Source: Gemmatimonadaceae bacterium
GTDB lineage: Bacteria > Gemmatimonadota > Gemmatimonadetes > Gemmatimonadales > Gemmatimonadaceae
DNA: 64,000 bases
NCBI GenBank assembly: GCA_019186945.1
Contig: JABAQJ010000006.1
Location: 372,001 to 436,000 of the forward strand
Direction: 5' to 3'
In this document: positions 17,791 to 25,154 of the stretch, piece after piece
How the letters are laid out: each line of letters starts with the position of its first letter
Position numbering within the stretch: the stretch's first letter is position 1
Translations under genes and position numbers: made by a program
The notes under the pieces: model-generated
The model's database searches: none
What the model was told of the DNA's origin: nothing
What the model saw: the letters and a program-made list of their open reading frames with translations, nothing else

Positions 17791-19572
17791 CTATGCGGTA
17801 CCGGCGGCCGCCGCCTGCTCCTTGTATGCTTCCATCAGAATGCGCGCAAGTTCCGGTCGCGTGAACTCTGGCGGCGGCAGTTCGCCCGCCAGCAGCATCG
17901 AGCGCACCTTGGTGCCGCTCAGCGTCACGTGGTGCGTCTTGTCGTGCGGGCATGTCCGCGTGGACGCCATGTTGCCACAGGTCGCGCAAAAGAACGTGTG
18001 CTCGAACTTGAGCGGTGTAATCCCCAGTTCGTGTGGCGGGAACTTGTCGATCAGGATCTGCGCGTCGTAGGAACCGTAGTAGCTCCCCACGCCAGCGTGG
18101 TCACGCCCCACGATGAAGTGCGTACAGCCGTAGTTCTTGCGCGCGATCGCGTGCCACACCGCTTCCCTGGGTCCGGCATACCGCATCGCCGCCGGGAAGA
18201 CCGCCAGCTTCGCGCGGTTTCCGGGATAGTAGTGCTCGAGGATCGCCTCGTAAGTCCGCATACGAACGCTCGCTGCCACGTCGTCGGCCTTGGTGGCGCC
18301 CACCAGGGGATGCAGCAACAACCCATCGACGATCTCCATCGCCACCTTCTGCAGGTACTCGTGCGCCCGGTGCACCGGGTTCCTCGTTTGAAATCCGACC
18401 ACGCTTTTCCAACCGAGTTCATCGAACATCTGGCGAAGTTCGAGTGGCGTTAGGCGATACGACTGGAAGTCGCCATGCGAGGGACGATCGATTACCCAGA
18501 CAGGACCGCCGAGGTACACGTCGCCTTGCGTCATGACTCGCGCGACTCCCGGATGAGCCATCTCATCGGTCCCGTAACACTGCTTCACTTCGCGAACCTT
18601 GTCCGGCGTCCATTTGTCGGTCACCGTCATCACGGCCAGGATCCTACCCTCGCTATCCGTCAAGGCGATTTCCTGCCCTTCGCCGATCTCTCTCGCCCGT
18701 TCGATAGAAGTAGCGAGATTCACCGGCATGGCCCAGATCAACCCATCCGTCAGCCGCATCGAGTCGACGACCGTGTCGTAGTCCGCCTTTCGCATGAAGC
18801 CCACGAGCGGAGACAGGGCGCCATAGCCGATCATCTCGAGGTCGGCGATCTCCCGCTCGTCGAGCCCGAACTTCGGCAGAGACTTCGCCCGCTCCAGCGC
18901 TTCGAGTCGCGCCTTCCCCTTGAGTTCCCGATCAACCAGCACTCCGCCGTGCGGGACGGAAGGGCCCGGCGTCCGCTTCGCCTGCTCGACCTTCCGCGCG
19001 AGTTCGGCGCGATCGCTCGCCCCGGGAGCAGCCGAGCCTCCTTCACGTGGGATGTACCCCTTGTCCTCAAGCAGGGCGATCACCTTGGCCACACTCTGCT
19101 CGATCGTTTCGGCTGCTGTGTCGAGGATCAGTTCGGGATGCTCCGGCTCCTCGTACGGATCGTTTACGCCGGTGAATCCCTGGATCTCGCCCGCCATTGC
19201 CTTCTTGTACATCCCTTTCACATCCCGCTCGACTAGTACTTCCAGCGGGGTGCGCACATAGACTTCGAGGAAATCACCGATTTCATGGCGTGCGTTGTCT
19301 CGCATCTTCTTGTAGGGCGAGATGAAGCACGACAGCACGACAACGCCATTCCGCGTCAGGATTTTCGATACGAAGGTGACGCGCTCGATGTTCTTGTCGC
19401 GGTCTTCCTTCGAGAAGCCAAGATCACGGCACAGTGACTGACGGACGACGTCTCCGTCGAGGCGCTCCGACAGGATGTGGCGCGATTGCAGCACGTCATG
19501 AACCTGACGCGCGACAGTAGTTTTCCCTGAACCGGACAAGCCGGTAAACCAGACAGTAACGCCTTTACTCAT
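17791..19572 (-). CDS. Bifunctional APS kinase / ATP sulfurylase (PAPS synthetase)
   Basis: This is a 593-residue fusion. The N-terminal APS kinase (about 1-180) has the P-loop GLSGSGKTT (11-19), RLDGDVVRQSL and the FISPYKKMRDNAR segment. The C-terminal ATP sulfurylase (about 205-593) has QTRNPVHRAHEY, LHPLVGATKADD, GRDHAGVG and a Cys-rich C-terminal site (CATCG...TCPHDKTHH). The domain order, kinase first, matches animal PAPS synthetases rather than the reverse fusion known from Aquifex. The protein converts sulfate plus ATP to APS and then PAPS, in the cytosol. PAPS can feed sulfate reduction or sulfotransferases. No PAPS reductase is nearby, while glycan genes are, so sulfation is one possible use. 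It heads a minus-strand unit with the PHP gene and probably the O-antigen ligase. Confidence 0.93.
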   Translation of the reverse strand: MSKGVTVWFTGLSGSGKTTVARQVHDVLQSRHILSERLDGDVVRQSLCRDLGFSKEDRDKNIERVTFVSKILTRNGVVVLSCFISPYKKMRDNARHEIGDFLEVYVRTPLEVLVERDVKGMYKKAMAGEIQGFTGVNDPYEEPEHPELILDTAAETIEQSVAKVIALLEDKGYIPREGGSAAPGASDRAELARKVEQAKRTPGPSVPHGGVLVDRELKGKARLEALERAKSLPKFGLDEREIADLEMIGYGALSPLVGFMRKADYDTVVDSMRLTDGLIWAMPVNLATSIERAREIGEGQEIALTDSEGRILAVMTVTDKWTPDKVREVKQCYGTDEMAHPGVARVMTQGDVYLGGPVWVIDRPSHGDFQSYRLTPLELRQMFDELGWKSVVGFQTRNPVHRAHEYLQKVAMEIVDGLLLHPLVGATKADDVAASVRMRTYEAILEHYYPGNRAKLAVFPAAMRYAGPREAVWHAIARKNYGCTHFIVGRDHAGVGSYYGSYDAQILIDKFPPHELGITPLKFEHTFFCATCGNMASTRTCPHDKTHHVTLSGTKVRSMLLAGELPPPEFTRPELARILMEAYKEQAAAAGTA

Positions 19573-19877
19573 GATGGGATCCGAGGGGTAGCGAGGATGC
19601 TGCGGAGTGACTGAATATCTCGTGACGACAACGGTTTGAACCTAACCTGGACGCTCGAAGCATCAGAGACGTCATGAGCGGGTCGAGGTCTGTGCCCCCC
19701 AGACCCGGTTTCATTTCCATCCGGAAGAGCGTCTTGTAGGTGCGCTCTTCTTGCAATAGCGTTGCCTCGCAGTTGAGCGAAGCTGGTTTGCGGCCGTTTT
19801 TTCCGGTCCCACGGATTGGCTCGCTGCTGCCATCAAAGACGCGCCGATTTCGGCCTCAACTTACTGGAGCGTTCCTC
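19573..19877. other. Divergent intergenic region between PAPS synthetase and the small membrane protein
   Basis: This region should hold the promoters for the minus-strand PAPS unit and the plus-strand carrier-protein unit. It contains one perfect inverted repeat, given separately. No further coding signal was seen. Confidence 0.5.
19724..19750. promoter_or_regulatory. Perfect 8-bp inverted repeat in a divergent promoter region
   Basis: GAAGAGCG (19724-19731) and CGCTCTTC (19743-19750) form an exact dyad separated by 11 nt. Its position between divergent units fits an operator for a dimeric regulator, but a chance hairpin is possible. Confidence 0.35.
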
Positions 19878-20021
19878 GTGTATATCGGACCCGACACCCT
19901 GATGCCTGTCGCTTCGGCCTTCGCGGCGGTGGCCGGCTTCGTCCTGATGTTCTGGCGAAAGCTTGTTGGCGCGGCGAAGATGATCGCCAGCCGAGTCACG
20001 GGGATGTTCGCAAAGCGATAA
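19878..20021 (+). CDS. Small single-helix membrane protein (47 residues)
   Basis: The GTG at 19878 is preceded by GGAG with an 8-nt spacing, which fixes the start better than any upstream codon. The 47-residue product begins VYIGPDTLMPVASAFAAVAG, forms one membrane helix (about 9-27, ending VLMFW), and ends in a basic amphipathic tail (RKLVGAAKMIASRVTGMFAKR). The positive tail suggests that the C-terminus stays in the cytosol. I know of similar short 'Y-G-P-x-x-L/M-P' proteins near envelope genes but not their role. It precedes the acyl carrier protein and MBOAT-SGNH genes. A terminator-like hairpin about 75 nt downstream suggests it may form its own small transcript. Confidence 0.62.
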   Translation: MYIGPDTLMPVASAFAAVAGFVLMFWRKLVGAAKMIASRVTGMFAKR

Positions 20022-20438
20022 GGACCGCGCATCGGCGACTCGAGAGGGTTCGTAGTCGCCCCAATAGGTAAGACCGCACGGCGGCAGACTGCGTTTCAGG
20101 CGGGCGAGTTCGCGAGAGCTCGCCCGCCTGTGCGTCTTCCAAGCCCTTCGATCAGGTCGGGTCGGCCGGAAGGCTCCCGAGAGTCGAGCGGGTCATCCAT
20201 CGAGACGAGGCATTCCCGGTTTTGGCGGGGCACTATCTTGGTCGTGGCCTCAGACAGTTGCTGCTCCGGGAAGCAGGAGTTGCCAACCAAGCCGCTCAGG
20301 AGTCGAGCATCGAACTTGCACCTGAGCGAACCCACAGGTTCCCGTGCTGGCCGCTGCCGCTAAGTGTCGGTCGGCAATCCGGTTAGTGCGTGTGAAGATC
20401 CAACTCTTGAGGCCCGGGGAACGGGCGGAGCAGCGGTC
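20022..20438. other. Intergenic region upstream of the acyl carrier protein gene
   Basis: The 417 bp contain a strong hairpin (20097-20130) and otherwise no supported gene. The promoter for the carrier-protein/MBOAT/sulfatase-fold operon should lie in the second half (20131-20438), though I could not name its boxes. Confidence 0.5.
20097..20130 (+). terminator. Strong GC-rich stem-loop, probable terminator of the small-protein transcript
   Basis: A perfect 12-bp inverted repeat, CAGGCGGGCGAG / CTCGCCCGCCTG, encloses a 10-nt loop. The following bases (TGTGCGTCTTCC) are only weakly T-rich. It lies 75 nt after the 47-residue gene. Confidence 0.6.
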
Positions 20439-20699
20439 ATGGACCCGATTGTCGAGACGCTGAGGACCTACATTCACGAGGAGTTCGTGCCGGACATGAA
20501 CCCCGAGGAGCTGACGGCTACGACCCCCCTGATGCAAAGCGGTATCCTGGATTCTCTCGCGGCCATCGCGCTGGGACAGTTCATCGAGGAGCGCTACGAC
20601 GTGAAGATCGATCCGCATGAGGTGAACGCTGACAACTTCGGCACTCTGAACCAGGTCGCCACCTTCATCCGCGCCAAGCAGAACTCGGCGGTGGCATAA
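20439..20699 (+). CDS. Acyl carrier protein (dedicated, DltC-like context)
   Basis: This is an 86-residue four-helix carrier protein. The phosphopantetheine site is GILDSLAAIAL with Ser39, and the acidic helix (DVKIDPHEVNADNFGTL) is typical. The start ATG at 20439 has GGGCGGAG upstream; extending further would add unstructured sequence. The gene ends 10 nt before a fused MBOAT-SGNH gene. In the Dlt system, a carrier protein (DltC) delivers an activated group to an MBOAT protein (DltB) acting with an SGNH protein (DltD). The same three parts are found here, but no DltA-like adenylating enzyme is seen. It probably carries an acyl or aminoacyl thioester for transfer across the membrane. An unrelated fatty-acid or polyketide carrier is the alternative. 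Confidence 0.87.
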   Translation: MDPIVETLRTYIHEEFVPDMNPEELTATTPLMQSGILDSLAAIALGQFIEERYDVKIDPHEVNADNFGTLNQVATFIRAKQNSAVA

Positions 20700-20709
20700 G
20701 GCGCGCTGC

Positions 20710-23343
20710 ATGGCGGAACCAGTTGTTGGCGCCTCGGCGTCGAGTGCCCCGCAGTGGGGTGTCGTCGCTGGCTCGGAAACGGAGCGGGGCGCGAGTTCGT
20801 CACGGTGGCTGGTCCTTCCCGCGACGGGGAGCGAGTGGCTGCGGTTCGCAGGCCTTGTCGCGCAGGTGGCGTTTCTCGTGGTGTTGTGCCGTGGATTCAA
20901 CATCGAGAACACGGCATACACGCAGCGATTGCTCCCACTCATCCTGGTGGGATTCGTCGCCAACCACCTCCTCGCGCCAGCCCATCGCCTGACGCTGTTC
21001 GCGCTGTTGTCCGTCGCATCCGTCCCACTGGTGTTCGGCTGGTTGGAAGGGGCGTGGCTCCTCGCGATCGGCCTGGCTCTCATCGGTGTGTGCTACCTGC
21101 CGCTGTCGTGGGGCTGGCGTGCGGGACTGATGGCCGCGGCCGGGCTCGTGCTGGTGCCGTTGCGCGCCGGTCTGGTGTCCGTGCCGTGGCCGACGTCGAT
21201 CTGGCCGGTGCTGGGGTCGATGTTCATGTTCCGCATGATCATCTACATGTACGACACCAGGCATATGGGGAAGCAGGGATGGAAAGAGACTCTGTCCTAC
21301 TTCTTCCTCGTGCCTAACGTCGTCTTTCCCTTCTTCCCGGTCGTCGACTACCACACGTTCAAACGCGCGCACTACGCACAGGACGCCTTCGACACCTACC
21401 AGAAGGGCGTCCACTGGATGCTGCGAGGTATCACGCACCTGGTGATCTACCGACTCGTCTATCAGTTCGGGGTGATTTCACCGGCGGAGATCCAGCACAC
21501 GACAGACCTCCTCCGGTTCGTGACCGCGAATTTCATGCTGTACCTGCGGGTCAGCGGAATATTCCACATGGTGTGCGGGATCTTCTTTCTCTTCGGCTTC
21601 CATATGCCGGAGACGCACCGCTTCTACTTCCTGCCCGCCAGCTTCACGGACATTTGGCGCCGGATCAACATCTACTGGAAGGACTTCCTCCAGAAGACCG
21701 TGTACATGCCGGTCTTCTTCCGGTCACGCCGCAGGCTGGGCGAACTCCGCGCGTTGATCCTGGCGACGGCGCTAGTGATCGTCGCGACGTGGTTCTATCA
21801 CTCGTATCAGTGGTTCTGGCTCCTCGGGCATGGGCTCTGGAGTGTGACGGATGCGCTCTTCTGGGTCATCCTCGGTATCGCCCTGGTGATCAACGTGGTG
21901 CTTGAATCGCGCAAGGGGCGCGTTCGCCACGTGGCCGGCTTGCAGGCGCCGACGCATGCACAGGCGATGAAGACGGCAGTCCGCACCACGATCATCATGG
22001 TGCCGCTCGCCGTGTTGTGGGCCTTGTGGACGAGTCCGACGCTCGCGGGATTCTCGCAGATGTTTTCTGCGCTGTCGTTTCGGCCCGTCGACATCGTTGC
22101 CGTGGTCGCATCGGTCATGATGGTGCTGGCGATCGCGTACGGTGCGCAGCGTCTGTCGTTCGGCGTGCAGGGAGTGGCGCCAGAGCGGAAGGGGTGGTGG
22201 TCCAACCCGCTCGTTACCTCCGGTGTGCCTCTGGCGATCGCCTGGGGTGCGGGGCTTCCTGGTATCTCGGATCGTCTCCCAACCAGGGTGGCGGAGCCGC
22301 TGCGCGAGATGCGGGTGACGGAGTTGAGCCGCCGCGATACGCAAACCCTCGAGCGGGGCTACTACGAGAACCTCGTTGGCGTCAGCAGATTCAACGCCGA
22401 ACTCTGGGAAGTGTACAGCCGTCAGTCGCAATCGGACTGGCGCCGGCTGGACGAAATCGGGGTCGAGCGCCGCTTCGACGACCCGATCCACGCCGAGCTT
22501 CGGCCCAACCAGGGCGCGATCTTCCACGGTGCATCGCTTCGTACCAACCGCTGGGGCATGCGGGACAAGGACTATTCAAGGATCCCTGCCCCGGGAACCT
22601 TCCGCCTTGCGATGCTGGGTCCGTCGCATGCCATGGGCAGCGGTGTGGAAGACGATCAGACGTTCGAGTCGCTGGTCGAAAGCCGGCTGAATCGTGAACG
22701 GGCTGGTGCGCCCGCGACCCGCTACGAGATCCTCAACTTTTCGGTCGAAGGATTCGGACTCACGCAGCAGCGGATCCTGCTCGAGCGGCCGCGCGTGTGG
22801 GAGTTCCAGCCCGACGCCGTTCTGCTGGTTACGCATCCGGTCGAGTACTTCTTCATGGCGCGGTACATCGTTCAGGAGATCGAGCGGCGTGGCTGGCCCG
22901 AGGACTCGGCGATGGCCGACCTGGCGCAGAAAGCCGGTGTGAAGCGTGGGATGACGGACGAGCAGGTGCAACGCCTGATCAAACCGTTCGCGGATACGGT
23001 TATTGCCATCGAGATCGGGCGAATGGCCAACCTCTGCGTCACGCACAACGTTCGCTGTCTGTACGCGCTGGTGCCGACGCCAACGTGGGCTGCCGCCCGA
23101 GCCGCCGGACCGCCGATGGCCAAAGCGGCGGCGGAAAGCGGGTTCACGATCCTGAACCTGGATCACGTCTTCACCGGACGTGACGCAAGGCAGCTCACGG
23201 TGGCGCCGTGGGACTACCACCCCAACGCGAAAGCACACGCGTTGATCGCCGAAAGGATGTACGAGGAACTGACGGCGCAACCGGAATTGCTCGCTCCGCG
23301 TGCTTCACGCGCGGTCGCACCGGCGGCTGCGCCAGCAAGATGA
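20710..23343 (+). CDS. MBOAT-like membrane acyltransferase fused to an extracytoplasmic SGNH domain
   Basis: This is an 877-residue protein. Residues about 45-500 form a polytopic membrane domain with MBOAT-like features, including the loop PFFPVVDYHTFKRAHYAQDA and a candidate catalytic His364 in TWFYHSYQWFWLLG. Residues about 560-860 form an SGNH hydrolase domain. Its nucleophile motif is LGPSHAMG (Ser639), followed by NFSVEGFG, and the C-terminal catalytic motif is DYHPN (Asp835, His837). The usual two-protein MBOAT/SGNH pair is therefore present as one chain. It follows the acyl carrier gene by 10 nt and overlaps the next gene by ATGA. I infer transfer of an acyl group from the carrier protein through the membrane domain to Ser639 and on to an extracellular polymer. 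MBOAT membership is less certain than the SGNH domain. Confidence 0.8.
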   Translation: MAEPVVGASASSAPQWGVVAGSETERGASSSRWLVLPATGSEWLRFAGLVAQVAFLVVLCRGFNIENTAYTQRLLPLILVGFVANHLLAPAHRLTLFALLSVASVPLVFGWLEGAWLLAIGLALIGVCYLPLSWGWRAGLMAAAGLVLVPLRAGLVSVPWPTSIWPVLGSMFMFRMIIYMYDTRHMGKQGWKETLSYFFLVPNVVFPFFPVVDYHTFKRAHYAQDAFDTYQKGVHWMLRGITHLVIYRLVYQFGVISPAEIQHTTDLLRFVTANFMLYLRVSGIFHMVCGIFFLFGFHMPETHRFYFLPASFTDIWRRINIYWKDFLQKTVYMPVFFRSRRRLGELRALILATALVIVATWFYHSYQWFWLLGHGLWSVTDALFWVILGIALVINVVLESRKGRVRHVAGLQAPTHAQAMKTAVRTTIIMVPLAVLWALWTSPTLAGFSQMFSALSFRPVDIVAVVASVMMVLAIAYGAQRLSFGVQGVAPERKGWWSNPLVTSGVPLAIAWGAGLPGISDRLPTRVAEPLREMRVTELSRRDTQTLERGYYENLVGVSRFNAELWEVYSRQSQSDWRRLDEIGVERRFDDPIHAELRPNQGAIFHGASLRTNRWGMRDKDYSRIPAPGTFRLAMLGPSHAMGSGVEDDQTFESLVESRLNRERAGAPATRYEILNFSVEGFGLTQQRILLERPRVWEFQPDAVLLVTHPVEYFFMARYIVQEIERRGWPEDSAMADLAQKAGVKRGMTDEQVQRLIKPFADTVIAIEIGRMANLCVTHNVRCLYALVPTPTWAAARAAGPPMAKAAAESGFTILNLDHVFTGRDARQLTVAPWDYHPNAKAHALIAERMYEELTAQPELLAPRASRAVAPAAAPAR

Positions 23344-25154
23344 CGAAACCGCGAGATTCGATTCTGGCGTCACGTGTCCGCGGCATCGGGGATGTTGCCG
23401 CCATCGCTTTCTGGAGCGCTCTTGGGGTGGGGATCGCACAAGCGGCGATCACTGTCATAAACGCCGACCTCCGGCACAAGATCGTCTATGCCAGCCGGGA
23501 CGTCATCTGGATGGCGCCGCTCTCCTACCTGATGCTGTTTGCGGTGCTCGGTGCCGTTCTGACGATCGTCATTCTCATTGCGCCGCGCGTGATCGGGCCA
23601 ACCGTTGCCACGATCCTGTCGCTCTGGCTCGCGTTCTTCTCGCTGACTCTCCCATATGGCATGATCGCGCGATGGGCGGCCGCGGCATTGGCGCTGGGAG
23701 CCGCCGTGGTGATCGGTCGCTGGTTGGCCAGGGACGTGGGCTGGCCGCGGCGCGCCGCTCGTCAGGCGTTGGGCATGGTCGTCCTGATCTCAGTTGCCGC
23801 GGTCGGCACCCGGGGAGCGCGAGCCTGGTCAACACGGAGTGCGCTGGCAGCCCTCCCTGCGCCACGGGCCGACGCCCCCAACGTGATCCTGATCATCCTC
23901 GATACCATGCGGGCCGCGAACATGCGCTTGTACGGGTACGAGTGGGACAACACGCCGAAGATCGACGCTCTCGCACAGCAGGCGGCGGTGTTCGACAATG
24001 CCATCGCCCCGGCACCATGGACGCTGCCGTCCCACGCCTCGATGTTCACGGGGCTCAACCCGGATCAGCTGTCAGCCAACTACGTCGATCCGCTCGATGC
24101 CACGGCCCCTACCCTTGCCGAGCAACTCGCCGCCAAGGGTTATGCGACAGCAGGGTTCGTTGCCAATCATCATTACACTGGCTATGACAGTGGGCTGGCG
24201 CGAGGTTTCGCGAAGTACGAGGATTACAAGGTCACGATCAAGCAGGTGATGCGCACTGCGTGGCCAGTCCAGGCACTCTATTTCTTCGACCCGGTAGCTC
24301 TTGGCGGTGACGCCACCATCGTCAAGTCCGAGGACGACAAGGTGCTGCAGGTGCCGCCCAAATCGTGGGCGCATGCCAAGCGTGCCGCGGAGGTCGTCGA
24401 CGAGTTCCTGAAATGGGAGCGAGGTAGGAACGGGAGGCCGTACTTCGCCTTCCTGAACATGTACGACGCCCACGATCCTCGATATGCGCCTCGCGGTATC
24501 CGATCCCCTCTACGCTACAAGCAGCCGAACCTGGGCGTCTACGACGCCTCGATGGCGTACATGGACCGGGAGATCGGACGTATGTTGCGCGCCCTGTCGG
24601 CCGATGGTTCGTTGGACCGCACCGTTGTAATAGTTGCCTCAGATCACGGCGAGCTCTTCGGCGAGCACCAACTTTGGGGGCATGCCAACAACCTCTACCT
24701 CGACGTCTTGCGCGTGCCTCTCCTGATCCACTACCCGCCTCGGATTCCCGGCGGCGTTCGCGTACAGCGAACGGTTACGCTCCGTGACCTGCCCGCGACG
24801 ATCGCGGATCTCGTGGGCGTCCCTAAGAACGAATGGCTGCCCGGCGAGTCGCTCGTCCCGCTGATGAATGGCATAGCCGACGCTACGGCCAGCCCGGTCG
24901 TTTCGTATGCGCACCACACGATCAATTTGCCAAAGAAGTTCCCCGCGGCCCGTGGCGCGATGTACAGCGTCTTCGATGACTCGTTGCATTACATCCGGAA
25001 CCTGGGTGACAAGGCCGAAGAGCTGTTCGCCTGGAAGGTCGATCGGGCGGAAGCGACGGATCTGGCCCGGCAGCCGAACGCGCAGGCTGAGTTGCAGCGA
25101 TTCCGGGCACTCGCGCGTCCTGCCGATGCACCCACCGGAGGTTTGAGCAGATGA
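23340..25154 (+). CDS. Five-TM alkaline-phosphatase-superfamily ('sulfatase-fold') enzyme, Thr-type, paralog 1
   Basis: This is a 604-residue protein starting at the ATG that overlaps the previous stop (ATGA). It has about five N-terminal membrane helices (residues 15-170), with the motif SRDVIWMAPL between helices 1 and 2. An extracytoplasmic PF00884-type domain follows: NVILIILDTMRAANMRLYGY gives the first metal Asp, and APWTLPSHASMFTG puts Thr228 at the nucleophile position. FAFLNMYDAHDP and SDHGELFGEH (Asp435, His436) complete the metal site. True sulfatases need Cys or Ser in C/S-x-P-x-R for formylglycine formation; Thr cannot be converted. Thr nucleophiles are known in phosphoethanolamine transferases and lipoteichoic acid synthases, which also have five TMs. 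I therefore infer a phospho-transferase or phosphodiesterase. The C-terminal end still resembles sulfatases. Confidence 0.82.
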   Translation: MTKPRDSILASRVRGIGDVAAIAFWSALGVGIAQAAITVINADLRHKIVYASRDVIWMAPLSYLMLFAVLGAVLTIVILIAPRVIGPTVATILSLWLAFFSLTLPYGMIARWAAAALALGAAVVIGRWLARDVGWPRRAARQALGMVVLISVAAVGTRGARAWSTRSALAALPAPRADAPNVILIILDTMRAANMRLYGYEWDNTPKIDALAQQAAVFDNAIAPAPWTLPSHASMFTGLNPDQLSANYVDPLDATAPTLAEQLAAKGYATAGFVANHHYTGYDSGLARGFAKYEDYKVTIKQVMRTAWPVQALYFFDPVALGGDATIVKSEDDKVLQVPPKSWAHAKRAAEVVDEFLKWERGRNGRPYFAFLNMYDAHDPRYAPRGIRSPLRYKQPNLGVYDASMAYMDREIGRMLRALSADGSLDRTVVIVASDHGELFGEHQLWGHANNLYLDVLRVPLLIHYPPRIPGGVRVQRTVTLRDLPATIADLVGVPKNEWLPGESLVPLMNGIADATASPVVSYAHHTINLPKKFPAARGAMYSVFDDSLHYIRNLGDKAEELFAWKVDRAEATDLARQPNAQAELQRFRALARPADAPTGGLSR

